Assembly (NCBI RefSeq): GCF_963583255.1
Contig: NC_084809.1
Span: 5,001 to 69,000 of the forward strand
Direction: 5' to 3'
Length of the DNA stretch: 64,000 bases
Origin: Pyrus communis
Lineage: Eukaryota > Streptophyta > Magnoliopsida > Rosales > Rosaceae
In this document: positions 50,321-61,552 of the stretch, piece after piece
How the letters are laid out: each line of letters opens with the position of its first letter
Numbering within the stretch: position 1 is the stretch's first letter
Translations under genes and position numbers: made by a program
Notes under the pieces: model-generated
Databases searched by the model: none
What the model was told of the DNA's origin: nothing
What the model saw: only the letters and a program-made list of their open reading frames with translations

Positions 50321-50889
50321 CCATAGAATTATTGTAAATGGACTGATGCTTTTTTTTTTTTTTTTTTGGCAATATGTTTGACATTTTCTATCATTATGAT
50401 ATTATCAATGCATTTATGATTCTTTAATAGTACTTAGCATTGAGTGAAACAAAACTTGAATAGTTGAGATTAAAAATAAAAAATTAATTGCAAAAATTAT
50501 ACATACGATTAAAACAACCATATAACACTGAGTGTCATATTGCATTGAAGCCACACCCCAATGTATTATTCAACACAGAAAATAATAAACAACAAAAAAT
50601 ATCATACACTAAACATTTTAGTAAGCTTTGGCTAGCTTAGACCAGAATAAAAGGAGGAGAACTTTGGATCTGGTGCCTAGTTGACCAAAATCTTATATTA
50701 AAGCCTTATTAATTTGAATTTGATTGAAGGATAAAATGTTAAATTTCAGTATTAATTAATAACATTTAATAACAAAAATTAATAATTTCTCCTTAAAAGT
50801 ATGTAATGATTAATAGGAGATAGGATTTTTTTTTCCCTCAAATTTTTTTTAATATATCGATATTTTTACACTAAGAAAAATGGGAGTTC

Positions 50890-51297
50890 GCCTAAGCCAC
50901 ACAATGGGTAGCCTAATTTGGTATCAAATTCATCATCCACGAGATTCGAACTTAAGACCTCTCACTTTCAAGTGAAGAGGAATAGTGTGACATCCCACAT
51001 TGCCTAGATGAGTGATCCTTATATGTTTATTCTCATCCCTACCTAGCACGAGGCCTTTTAGGAGTTCACTGGCTTCGGTTCCGTAGGAACTCCGAAGTTA
51101 AGCGAGTAGCGTGCGAGAGCATTCCCAGGATGGGTGACCCATCAGGAAGTTCTCGTGTGAGTTCCCAAAAACAAAACCGTGACGGCGTGGTCGGGGCCCA
51201 AAACGGACAATATCGTGTTACGATGGAGTCGGGCCTGGGAAGTGGTTCCCCCGGAGCGGGATGTGATAAATACCACTAGACCATAGTACAGAGTGGC
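50890..51297 (-). mobile_element. tRNA-derived SINE, copy C, interrupted by Cassandra LTR
   Basis: Joining 51297-51269 to 50985-50890 on the minus strand gives a continuous element. It has a near-perfect pol III box A (TGGTCTAGTGGTATT), a spacer CTTCACTTGAAAGTGAGAGG, a box B (GTTCGAATCTC) and a 3' part ending CTACCCATTGTGTGGCTT. The same plan occurs at 7219-7339 and 63152-63280. The box A and B pair at tRNA-like spacing supports a tRNA-derived SINE rather than a MITE. Confidence 0.8.
50986..51268 (+). mobile_element. Cassandra TRIM solo LTR carrying 5S rRNA sequence
   Basis: The 283-bp LTR starts TGTGACATCCCACATTGCC and ends GGGATGTGATA. The direct repeats are AATAG (50981-50985) and AATAC (51269-51273). 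About 51040-51168 is 5S-rRNA-derived: AACTCCGAAGTTAAGCG (box A region), AGGATGGGTGACCCATCAGG (box C region) and AAGTTCTCGTGTGAGTTCCC. This is the hallmark of the Cassandra TRIM family, which keeps a pol III internal promoter in its LTR. Only one LTR remains, so it is a solo LTR. It is not a functional 5S gene: the 5' and 3' ends of 5S rRNA are not preserved. Confidence 0.95.
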
Positions 51298-51569
51298 TTT
51301 TTTTTTCCTTAAATTTGAATTGTAGGAAATATGATATGAAATTTTTATTTTTTCAAAATGTAATGTTTTTACAGTTAAATTGGATAGGCAACCCAACGGG
51401 GTTGGTGAAGCCCAGCAATCGCCCCTCACTTTTTGGGCTGATGACCGTTGGTTTTTAAGATTTTGGGTAATTGTGCAACCCATGTCATGCCTTTCGCAAA
51501 ACAGTGGAGTTCTCTAAAGAATAAAAAATTCCAGTTGACTCTATTAATGCGGCGTTCTCCATTTACCCA

Positions 51570-52511
51570 ATGTTCTAGAAGACGTTAAACGCTAGTCGGG
51601 CGACGAGTTAAGGCCTAGCGGCGAGCGCCTAGGCAGCTAGGCAGATTTGTATTTTTAAAGTAAATTTATTATATAATATATGAATAAGTACATGTTTACA
51701 ACAACAACAAAAAACATACTTGTATAGAAAATTTAAGAAAGATAAAATGAAAAATAAAAGAATACATAAATAAATATTTATGATAAAATATGTGTATTGT
51801 GTAAAATTTTAGAAATTTTCTAAGATCATAAGTTTTAAATTATTATTGGGCCTCACAAGACTTTTAATAAAAGAAACCCTAACCACAAACCAATAGCCGT
51901 CATCCATCCACCTCATTTTTTCTCTTAAACGGCTAAATTTTCTAGATAATTGGGCCAAAGAAATTGTTAATTAATAAGTTTTTAAATATTTTTTGCTTTT
52001 ATCCGGCATGGGAGATCGAGATTCACTCACATACTCCTTAATCCTTGTCTATCTAATAGCTTTAATATAATATATCCCCTCTATAGATCGCGAAGTTTCT
52101 CTCATCTCTTACTCTCTGCAATTTACTCCCATCCTCATTCTCTCTCTTTTTGTCTCTGCATAACCCACATTCACTCCCATCCTCATCTTCTAAGATCTTT
52201 GCAAAACCCACATTCAGAACCACCTTTTGCATAACCCATCTTCACCTAGTAAAGCATGAAAGATAAGTTTAAGGCTGTCGAAAATTGCAGATGTGAGTTG
52301 CAAATGATGAATCAGATGCAGACGTGGACGAGTCGAAAGTTGTAGAATCAGCCTAGACTACCACCTAAGGCTGCCCAGACTGCCTAAAGCAGCGAGTGCC
52401 TAGGCGGCCGCCTAATCCTCTCAGTTTTTTGTAAACATCCTGGCCAGAATCGCAGCGAGGCTCCGGCGTCGAGCGCCTAGGCAGCCGCCTAGGCTGATTT
52501 TTAGAACACTG
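51570..52511. mobile_element. Non-autonomous TIR element with GCCTAGGC-rich ends
   Basis: Left AATGTTCTAGAAGACG and right GATTTTTAGAACACTG are imperfect inverted ends. Both subterminal regions are GC-rich with repeated palindromic GCCTAGGC words (GAGCGCCTAGGCAGC on the left, GCGCCTAGGCAGCCGCCTAG on the right). The 0.9-kb interior is AT- and CT-rich without a transposase. The family is not assigned; hAT or Mutator-like are both possible. Confidence 0.65.
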
Positions 52512-53655
52512 ATTTTACCATAGGAAAAGCAAAGGTGAATGATTTTTCTGATAAGTAATTGTCACACCCTGACCTGTGAATATCGACTATTCATGAGTTA
52601 GGGTGCGAGTCATATCTTAGTTATAGAAATAAATTTTAAAACCAAGATATGGTAGAAAATAAAATTAAATACCATACATCATATAACAAAATCTTATATA
52701 AAATTTATCGAAGACTCAGTGGAATAACAATAGTGCACAAATTAATTCATAACAAAAAATTACCAATTAAAATACTAGTTAGAATGTAACATTTCTTTCA
52801 ATGCATAAAATATATACAAATGAGATGCATGAATGTACTCACTCCCTTCTAATCCTGCTAACACATGCCTAAGGCATCCAAGCCAGCACGTCCCATACTA
52901 TGCTTATACCAATTGGCTTCAAATACCTTAGAATATGAGTTAATTCTCGTTCATCCCTTAACCCCAATTTTCATAATTAAATTCTCAATTTCCACTTTAT
53001 TTATATAGGCACTTCCCCCCCTCCCCCGACACCTAATTGTATATTCAAGCTTTTCCCCAGACGTCTGACATATACAAGATTTCATTATTATATATTCAAA
53101 GCATTCTCCAGCCCTTAAATATCTGCATAGGTCAAACATTTAACACAAGTGAGCACTATCCATGTTCTGTCGAAAGTATGGACTAACATGTTGGACATCA
53201 TGAAGTAAACGCTTGAAGACATGACACCTCATCTGGAAGCAATGTTTGAAATCCTCTTATGTGTACACAGAGTTGGAGTTAAAGTAGTTGTTCATCAGAG
53301 TCTCATATGCTATCTCTCTATTTCGTGGTTTGTAAAAGCGACCAGCAACAGAGCAACCCCATTGAGGTTGTTCTTCAGTTTCCTTACACGTCATAACCCC
53401 AATCATTGCTGCCATATATGTTGTGTTGCGCCATGCTTCATCTTCTTCATCGAACTCCTCATCTTCTTGTCTCATCTGCATTTATCTTCCAATTCGGAAT
53501 TGGATGAGGACCTTTAGTTGAAATGCGAAGATGATCCAAAGTTGGAATTCATTGCAAACTTGAATTGAAAGAGATATTAGAGAGGGCAAAGATGAAGGTG
53601 TGTGAATTCCACCATAATATCCAACTTATTGATTAACATTGAAAGCTGAAGATAA
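52512..53655. other. Unassigned intergenic DNA
   Basis: At 52559 it begins TGTCACACCCTGACCTGTGA, a word seen at the start of some plant LTRs, but no matching end or direct repeat was found. The 98- and 74-codon open frames at 53221-53517 overlap on opposite strands and have no recognisable domain. Confidence 0.4.
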
Positions 53656-53659
53656 GAAG

Positions 53660-54150
53660 TGTCACGTAGATAAGAATCCTATCCAAAATTTGCACAACGT
53701 ATTACATCTCAACACGTGGCACTCGAAAATCCTATTCGAAAAATTATTAAGATTACATAAAGATAATAAATATGGAGAGCTACTCATTTAGCGACACTTG
53801 TCACTTGAAATCCTATCCGAAAAATTATTAAGATTACATAAAGATGAGAAATCTAAATAATTACTCACGTTAGTGACACGTGTCACTCGAAATCGTATAC
53901 GAAAAATTATTGAGATTACATCTCGACAAAAAATCTAGAGAGTTACTCATGTTAGCAACACATGTCACTCGAAATCGTATACGCAAAATTATTGAGATTA
54001 CATCTCGACAAAAAATCTGGAGAGTTACTCACGTTAGCGACATATGTTACTTAAAATCCTATCAAAAAAATGATTGAGATTATCTAAAGATAAAAAATCT
54101 GGAGGCTTATTCATCTGGCGACAAATGATACTCAAAATATATTCAAAAAC
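53660..54150. repeat. 82-bp tandem repeat, about six units
   Basis: The anchor CACTCGAAATC(C/G)TAT occurs at 53720, 53802, 53884, 53966, 54048 and 54129, i.e. spacings of 82, 82, 82, 82 and 81. Each unit reads TTACTCACGTTAGCGACACG then TGTCACTCGAAATCG and AAAATTATTGAGATTACAT. The word GACACGTGTCAC (a palindrome containing CACGTG) is intact in one unit and decayed in others. The open frame at 53880-54077 is just the repeat translated. Confidence 0.93.
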
Positions 54151-54210
54151 TTTATTTTAATATAGTAGTTTAATTTAAGTAACCGTATTAATTCAATTAA
54201 AATAATAAAT

Positions 54211-54431
54211 TATGTTTGGCCTATGACCCTTTGGCCCCCTCGGTTGGAGATGTTTTTTTGTCAAAGGACTATGTTTGACATATGACCATTTGACCCCCTC
54301 GGTTGGAGATGGTATAAAACATGGTATGACACTGTTCATTAACATATTAATGTTCATTAACATATTAATTTCTTGCAGGGCTATAAGGCTAAAGAAGGCC
54401 ATTTGGCCCTTTTTCGGTTGGAGATAGCCTA
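54211..54431. mobile_element. Rearranged MITE fragments (CGGTTGGAGATGG type)
   Basis: CCTCGGTTGGAGATG occurs at about 54238 and 54298, and TTCGGTTGGAGATAGCC at about 54413. Each is preceded by GACC-TTTGGCCC words, as in the element at 61553-61975. The block looks like a partly duplicated or nested remnant. Confidence 0.6.
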
Positions 54432-54540
54432 ACTGGGCTCTTCTATAGCACAATGACTTTGAAGAGTTGGAGGAGATATTGGTGCAGAAAGGGTATTTAA
54501 TCCATTGTCCTTAAAGTGCTCAAATGAAAGGTACAAAATA

Positions 54541-54940
54541 TGGTTAGGCCTGACAATTTCTCGTATGACGCATTAACGCAACACAAAACAACATAAAATT
54601 AACAAATTTCATGTTGTTCCGTTAATGAGTTGCGTCGTTACTGGTCACCTGTTAAGAACTAGTTAATGAGTCATGCCGTTATCAGGTCATCCGTTAAAAT
54701 AAACAAGTTTGATACAAAAACAACCCAGTTGTTAGGTCTATACGTTAGGCATGACAATTTTTGCATGACCAGTTAACCTGACATGAAACGATAAAAAAAT
54801 AATAGATTTCAGGTAAACCCGTTAACAAGTTGGGTCGTTATCATGTCACCTGTTAAATTCACATAATAAATTTGACGTGACACGATTTGTTAGAATAGTG
54901 GATATGACACGAAAAAACGACACAATAAGGCAAATTTAAT
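54541..54940. repeat. Repeat rich in CGTTA / CACGACACG words
   Basis: Multiple short repeats of GTTAATGAGTTGCGTCGTTA, TCACCTGTTAA and GACACGA give a loosely periodic block. A related block (CCGTTAAGATAACGGGTGTG, ACACGACACGATCCGTTAAG) lies inside the left end of the MULE at 58895-59035. It is probably a dispersed transposon-derived repeat of unknown family. The sequence from 54940 to 55618 is AT-rich and holds the probable promoter and leader of LWD1. Confidence 0.5.
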
Positions 54941-55618
54941 TAGACTTTTTAGCCAAAATAGTCTCTAAGATTAGCACAACTTTTCACTTTGGTATTTGAA
55001 TTTGTCTGTCATCAATTATTTTGGTATTTATGTGAAAAAATCTTTATAAATAAAAATAAAATAACAAAAATACCTTCAATTCTAGTCAAATTGTTTTGGT
55101 TCATTGTTTATTAAATTGAAAATAATTTTGTCACTTTATTCCTTATTTAATAGAATTACAAAATAACCAAAATAATTGATGGTAAATAAAATTAGAACCA
55201 CTATTATTAATTTTAAGTATCAAGACCAAATGAAAAGTTAAAAAATCTCATGAGTATTGTGGCTAAAGAAGCCTAATGACTATTGGGGGATGAGAAGAAA
55301 GAGCAGGACTGCAGGTGCCGGGCCTATATTCGCGATGCCTCTCAGAGCACTATCAGACGAGTTCACCCACAAATGAACTTTGGTTCTCTCTGAGTCTGGG
55401 AAGCTTAAGGTTAAGATGCAACTTGCAACCTGCAGGAGGTGTTCAGTTCGGTTAGCCTTCCTTCTGTTCACTTACTTATTTGTAGTTGCTTCATTTCATT
55501 GGATTGGATTGAATTGGGTTGCATAATTTAATTTTGGTGTTTGGAGGCAGTGGGGGCGGCAGATTGGTAATCGTAGTAAGTTGGAAAATAGTGTTATTAG
55601 GGGGAGAGAGAAAGAAGG

Positions 55619-56683
55619 ATGGGAGCGAGTAGAAATAGCGACCCGAATCAGGACGGGTCAGATGAGCAGCAGAAACGATCGGAGATCTACACCTACGATG
55701 CGCCGTGGCACATCTACGCCATGAACTGGAGCGTCCGTCGGGACAAGAAGTACCGGCTAGCCATCGCCAGCCTCCTCGAGCAGTACCCAAACCGAGTGGA
55801 GATCGTGCAGCTGGACGACTCAAACGGGGAGATCCGGTCGGACCCCAACCTGTCCTTCGAGCACCCGTACCCGCCAACCAAGACCATCTTCATCCCGGAC
55901 AAGGAGTGCCAGAAGCCAGACCTGCTGGCCACCTCCAGCGATTTCCTCCGCGTGTGGCGCATCTCAGGGGATGAGGACGACTCGGACTCCTCGTCGTCTG
56001 TGGAGCTCAAGTCCCTCCTCAACGGCAACAAGAACTCCGAGTACTGCGGGCCCATCACCTCCTTCGACTGGAACGAGGCGGAACCCAAGCGCATCGGCAC
56101 CTCCTCCATCGACACCACGTGCACCATCTGGGACATCGAGCGCGAGGCCGTGGACACCCAGCTCATCGCCCACGACAAGGAGGTGTACGACATCGCTTGG
56201 GGCGGCGTCGGTGTATTCGCCTCCGTCTCGGCCGACGGCTCCGTGAGAGTGTTTGACCTGCGCGACAAGGAGCACTCCACCATCATTTACGAGAGCTCGG
56301 AGCCGGACACCCCCTTGGTCCGCCTGGGATGGAACAAGCAGGACCCCAGGTACATGGCAACCATCATCATGGACAGCGCCAAGGTGGTCGTCCTCGACAT
56401 CCGCTTCCCGACCCTCCCCGTGGTTGAGTTGCAGAGGCACCAGTCCAGCGTCAACGCCATTGCCTGGGCCCCACACAGCTCTTGCCACATCTGCACCGCC
56501 GGTGATGACTCCCAGGCCCTCATCTGGGACCTCTCCTCCATGGGCCAGCCAGTGGAGGGCGGCCTTGATCCCATTCTGGCCTACACGGCTGGGGCCGAAA
56601 TCGAGCAGCTGCAGTGGTCATCTTCCCAGCCTGATTGGGTTGCAATTGCCTTCTCTACCAAGCTTCAGATACTCAGGGTATGA
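55619..56683 (+). CDS. LWD1: LWD1/AN11-type WD40 repeat protein
   Basis: This WD40 scaffold is very close to Arabidopsis LIGHT-REGULATED WD1 (At1g12910, ATAN11), which acts in the circadian clock and photoperiod pathway. The petunia relative AN11 works with MYB-bHLH factors in anthocyanin control. The gene is a single uninterrupted 354-aa exon, the usual family length. The N-terminus [20 protein letters not shown] (residues 14-33) is the conserved start of the family. WD-type repeat ends are visible at DFLRVWRI (108-115), TCTIWDIE (167-174), VRVFDLRD (209-216), KVVVLDIRF (255-263) and ALIWDLSS (300-307). The C-terminus ends [12 protein letters not shown]. An acidic Ser-rich insert, [11 protein letters not shown] (117-127), is longer than I recall in LWD1. 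The coding sequence is far more GC-rich than its surroundings, especially at third positions. Confidence 0.96.
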   Translation: MGASRNSDPNQDGSDEQQKRSEIYTYDAPWHIYAMNWSVRRDKKYRLAIASLLEQYPNRVEIVQLDDSNGEIRSDPNLSFEHPYPPTKTIFIPDKECQKPDLLATSSDFLRVWRISGDEDDSDSSSSVELKSLLNGNKNSEYCGPITSFDWNEAEPKRIGTSSIDTTCTIWDIEREAVDTQLIAHDKEVYDIAWGGVGVFASVSADGSVRVFDLRDKEHSTIIYESSEPDTPLVRLGWNKQDPRYMATIIMDSAKVVVLDIRFPTLPVVELQRHQSSVNAIAWAPHSSCHICTAGDDSQALIWDLSSMGQPVEGGLDPILAYTAGAEIEQLQWSSSQPDWVAIAFSTKLQILRV

Positions 56684-57648
56684 ATAAGTATGGCCACTGA
56701 CCAGGCATTTCACGAACTCCTCCAGACTCCAGTTTGTGGCCAAATGCCATCGCTCAGCTGCTCTTTAGTCAGTCCTCCTTCCTAGTTCGCAGTTTCTAGT
56801 CGTAATTAAGATAATACTACCTCACTCTGTTACTTTATTGACAATTGATGTCAACATTAGCTGAAGCCATATATGATTTGGTTATCAAGTATTGCATTTC
56901 ATGCACCTTGCCTTTTATATTTCTTACGAAAATGCATCTTTGTCGATGATAGTCCTAGATTTCTGCTAATGAAGTTAAGATAATTAAATTGTATCTGATT
57001 TCTTTCCGTTTATTAGCTAGACTCAATCTTTATTAACTATACTATCATTTGATTTGCCCATGTTGATATTGCTATTCGTTTTGTTTCTGTTTCTCCTTGC
57101 GATTTTCATACGAGAGGAGATTGTCACCTACCTGACCATCCCAGTCTGCTCCTTAGCTTAAAATTCTGTCGCATGTACCTCTGCCGCAACTTATTTTAAG
57201 CTTTAGCTGCTTTGACCAAACAGTATGATTTAGTGAGTTATGCAAGCATGACATGACACTTTGTTAGTGAGTTTGTTTCCTCTTTACTAGTGGGTCTCAT
57301 GTGTGGAAGGAATGCCTCAATTTTTTCACATTGTAGTATAGAATTGCATTCCTACCTTCCTTTATAGCGAACACTTAGTAGTTGATAAAAGGAATACGAC
57401 TCTGTAGAAGATCTAGCATTGAAATTTTTCAACAGAATATGTTGAGAATCTACAAAGTTTAGACTAACATTGCCTGTGGTCAAGGATTCACGATTTCTGA
57501 GAGTTGGATTAGTCTTAGGCTTAAGCTTAGTTGAATTAAATAATTTGCATCAAGGATTCACAATTCTTCGAAGGTTTTTCTGAGTCAATTGCACTTATAT
57601 CCTAGACCTACCTTCCAGCTAATTGTGGTAAAAAAGGGTTTTCAAGAA

Positions 57649-57685
<37 letters not shown>

Positions 57686-58824
57686 TACACGCACTTGTTG
57701 GTCAATTTGTTAGCATCCGCCCTGGATCATTCTAAATACCTTTGAGTCTGAGTACTCTGCTTCTTTGCATCGAGAACTTGCAGGCTTGTTAATGTTTTAC
57801 CATCTAGTCAAGCTAACAAACATTAGATTGGCATTGCCGTCAAGGTATTTGAGTCTCATCTTGTATTTGCTAATGTACACGCATTTTATGCTAGAAAGCT
57901 GGAAAAGCTCCAACATTAACAGTTTGTGATTGCTGATGCATTCTCATACTACTTGTTTCATTAATACACGAAACAATTACGAGTTTCCTTCAATTATACA
58001 CTATCAAATTTACAACAGTATATTGTGAAGAAAAATAAATAAATTTGAACTCTATCTGAGAAGGAATCTAGTGAAAAATGTATTTAAGGATGAAGCTAGG
58101 TAGCTTATTGCTGCCTTCCCACTTTTAAAGCGTTTGCGGTTCTATTAGAGGAGGTCTTGGCGAGTTGTGTATTTTTAGGAATTACAAGGGCAGTGATTTC
58201 AACACTCTTTTTTACTTTCTGCACACCCTTGTTAATCTTGACTGTTGATTTTACTGTAATTGTTTATCTAATGGCTACAAAATAAAGAGAAGACAATAGC
58301 AACAAAGGCAATGGATCGAAATAGAGAGGATCTGGCGTGAGTTGAGAGAGAAGAGATCAGGAGAAGGAAATCTGCCAAACAATTTGTGAGGCAACTTTAA
58401 GCCACCACCAGATCGCGAGTCATGACAATAGCAGCAAGGGCAAGAGTCGAACAGACCTTGCGGTGAAATTGAACGGATTTACATCGGAATCGAACGAAGA
58501 TTGCAACGGAGACCGTGTTCTATTTTCGGGTTTCTCAAATTTGTTTGGGTTTATAAAAGAGAGGAAGTGAGAGGATTGAAAGAGAGAGACAGAGAGAAGA
58601 GAGAGAAATAGAGTGATGACACAGAGAAAAGGATAAATTTTTTATTGCGATAGGAATACAGGGTACATCACATGTTTTTTTAAGTGTTGAAAATTTTTAT
58701 TTTTTAAGTTATTAATTTTTTAACACACACATCTCATCAATTGTACAGTGACAAGTGGTGAACCATTTTGTGTATCAATCATATTGAAAAATCTCTACGG
58801 AGAGAAGAAATGAGAAAGAGAGAT
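56684..58824. other. Intergenic DNA downstream of LWD1
   Basis: The first few hundred bases are likely LWD1 3' UTR. An A-run followed by (AT)n lies at 57647-57686. A GA-rich stretch lies at about 58560-58625. No gene, RNA gene or clear transposon boundary was recognised. Confidence 0.5.
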
Positions 58825-58833
58825 GGAGGACAG

Positions 58834-60707
58834 GAGAAATTATTAGATGGTATAGTACCACCATGTGTATTGATAGCTGGTAGTACCCACTAATTACCTG
58901 TTGGGTAAAGTGACCCGACCTGTTAAGGACCCGTTAAGATAACGGGTGTGACACGACACGATCCGTTAAGATAACAGGTGTTACACGAAAACGACACAAA
59001 TACGACAGACATGATCCGTTTGCCAGGCCTAATGACATACCCCGGAAAAAACTTTTTCAATGCCATTTTCCATAGCTTGACACTAATCAGTAAAAATTGT
59101 CTTTAACTTTTGACCTCCCATTGATTCTAAAAAAGTATCAAATAACCAAGTAGTTTATGTTTTCTTATCCAGTAAAAATGCACAATTGAAAATACGTTTT
59201 TCCAATAGTGATTAACGCTGACAAAAGAAGCAAAAATCATGTTATACCTATTGGTACGATCTATAGTATCAAATGCTACAACATCCCCAAAACACTCATA
59301 GTCAAGTCGTGACCTTCCATCTCTCCAAAAAAAGTTTGCCTTCGATTTTCTTGATCTACTTGCACAATGTAAAAGAACATGGGATCCTCTGCTTGCTTGT
59401 GCTTGAAAAGGTTGATCAAACTTTGAGCATCCCCTACTTTAAACATGACCATTTTTTCCTTATTCACAATTTGTAGCAATCTCTTTGTGTAAAACCTACA
59501 TTCTGAGACCCACTAGCTTCTTTTGCTAAACAAGAATATGTATTTGTAGTCCTTATTCCTGCAGCTGCCATGGTTTTAATCACACCCAAATGAGCTTCAG
59601 AAACTTTTCTATTTGATCTAAAAAAAATGCCTCTCTTCTGGTTTAGCAAGCTCGTGACTGTGTTGAGAAAAAAATTGAGCAACTTTTAACGTACCATCCG
59701 TTTGTACTGCAAATCAAATTCCAGCTTTGCAACCTGTTCTTTTCTCTAGTTTATAAGAATTGCTTGCTTATGATGGGTCACCATCTACCTTAAAACCTTC
59801 TTTTGAACAAAGATAACAAACTTCTCTTAGTTGATTCTTTCTATTATATATCTTTTGTCCCTTATGAACGCTAAATCCAATTGCCGTAGCATAGTTGTTA
59901 TAGAGATCATAAGCTTCCCTTTCATTTAGTACAACTTTTCCCAAGAAAACATCATGGGAATTCTTTGTTATTCACAATAACTAGATCTTCTTCTCTATTA
60001 TTTTCTTCATCACTTTCTATATCAATGACTGGATCTTCTTCTTGATTATTTCCTTCATCACTATCAGTATCAATGAATATTGTACAAGAAAATTTTGTAC
60101 ATAAATGAAAAATCTGTACGTAATTGAAAATAGCAGACATATGACAGGAGCCAAATAACAAGTTAAAAATGAAAAGAGAAAATGCAAAAAAGACAAACCA
60201 AATAGGCTGATAGGTTAAATATTTTACCAGTATCCATATTCTTTCGCTTAGTGAAGCTTTGCTTTTTTGAGAATGGTGCAGAGCCTACTTTAGGGTTTCA
60301 ACTAAAAAATAATATGAGTTAGTTTATGAAAACCGAATCCCAAGAACTTACACAAGCTGGAAACCAAAAGATAAAACAAAACTCAAGAAAAATAATTGCA
60401 GTCAAATTCATACAAATTTTTTTAGTACTTGTAGCCTGAGATTTCTGGGTTTTGCAGTTTGTGGATTTTAATTGTAGGGGATGTGATTCAAGCGAAAAGG
60501 AAGCAGCAAATTTTTTTGCTTTTGGCGGAAAAAAAGAGGGTGGAATACGAGGGGCGGTAATTATTGGTTTTGGCAGCGTTAGGGAAGATGAAAATCCAGC
60601 TATTGTTTTTCATTTAATAATTATTATGTCATGTGTCATTTATTTATTAGTGGGTACTACCAGCTGTCAATGCCACGTGGTGGTATGATACCATCTAATA
60701 ATTTCTC
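58834..60707. mobile_element. FAR1-type Mutator-like element (1.87 kb) with 63-bp TIRs
   Basis: The ends are inverted repeats of about 63 bp with roughly eight mismatches. The outermost 20 bases match on both sides (GAGAAATTATTAGATGGTAT), and the inner ends share AGCTGGTAGTACCCACTAAT. They are flanked by 9-bp direct repeats GGAGGACAG (58825-58833) and GGATGACAG (60708-60716), one mismatch; a 9-bp duplication is characteristic of Mutator-like elements. The interior encodes remnants of a FAR1-like transposase on the minus strand, so this is a degraded formerly coding MULE rather than a MITE. Confidence 0.9.
59276..60161 (-). pseudogene. FAR1-like MULE transposase remnant
   Basis: Minus-strand pieces occur in the order expected for FAR1/FRS proteins. 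An acidic N-terminal stretch (DTDSDEGNNQEED) runs at 60075-59955. A FAR1 DNA-binding segment (LNEREAYDLYNNYATAIGF, then CYLCSKEGFKVDG) lies at about 59950-59780. Then come KVSEAHLGVIKTMAAAGIRT and SGSQNVGFTQRDCY (59620-59480), and HKQAEDPMFFYIVQVDQENR (59400-59330). The pieces lie in different frames separated by stops, and the catalytic DDE region is missing. Intact relatives are about 600-850 aa, so this is a truncated pseudogene. Confidence 0.88.
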
Positions 60708-60716
60708 GGATGACAG

Positions 60717-61549
60717 ATGGAAGATGCGAGCAAGAAAGCAAAAGAGCCCGTTCTCCTAAATCTAAAAATTATAAATTTTCACATTTTTTATTTTTGAAAG
60801 TAGGCTATGATTTTGAGTTGTGTTCTTGAGAATGAATCAACCAAACAAGTAGTATTAGCCTGACACTCAAAAGTGTTTATGAGTTTAAAGATCTGGATTT
60901 GAGTTGAATACCAAACGGAAACTTGGTTTCCCCCCGTGTTTCATAGTCCTTGTTTGCGCTCCATGTAATTCCTACATATACTTCCTCTAAGAAGATAATG
61001 ATGCATAACAAAATTTCCGAATTATTAAGGTTCTATTTCTCTTGTTGTATGGGCTTTGTTATTTTTATTTTATTGCCCTTGCAATTATTGAAGGAAGAGG
61101 GAAACTCTCAAATTTAAAATATAAAAAATTGAAAATACTTGTTTCTTTTGACATGAAATCAATAATTTAGGCCATTATAAATCTCAGTATCAAGAACTGC
61201 ATTTTCACGATATCAATTGTGAATAATAAATGGATGGAACTTTTAGTTTTATAATCTGAAGTCTCATCTGCATTAAAGTATCAAATAACGTAGGTCATGC
61301 CTTTTATAATACAACACTGCCTCAATAAGTTTATATTATTAGAAAGGGGCGTTTACAAATCTGGTATCAAACTCAGTACAAATAAATAGTGAGTTCCTCA
61401 TTCATGTGTATACTAAATCATAATAATGACTAACTGTAATAAAGTCAAGTCAATGCATCACACGTGCGTACTAAAAATCGGACTGGTGAATGGCAGAAGT
61501 TCCAAAACCTCGCTTGGAATTTCATATCGATCGATGAAAGTTAACCCAT
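60717..61549. other. Intergenic AT-rich DNA
   Basis: No gene, RNA or repeat structure that I can support was seen in this stretch between the MULE and the MITE. Confidence 0.5.
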
Positions 61550-61552
61550 TAA

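Noticed and set aside
51040..51168. 5S rRNA gene
   Set aside because: The 5S-like segment lacks the genuine 5S ends and sits inside an LTR with TG...TA ends and target duplications; it is Cassandra.
50941..51290. tRNA gene suggested by box A and box B words
   Set aside because: No cloverleaf stems or anticodon loop can be formed, and the same words recur in diverged copies elsewhere, so it is a SINE.
53660..54150. CRISPR-like regular repeats
   Set aside because: The repeats are contiguous 82-bp tandem units without unique spacers, in a plant genome.
55714..56488. Antisense and alternate-frame open frames (up to 190 codons) over LWD1
   Set aside because: They are shadows created by the GC-rich third positions of the real WD40 gene.
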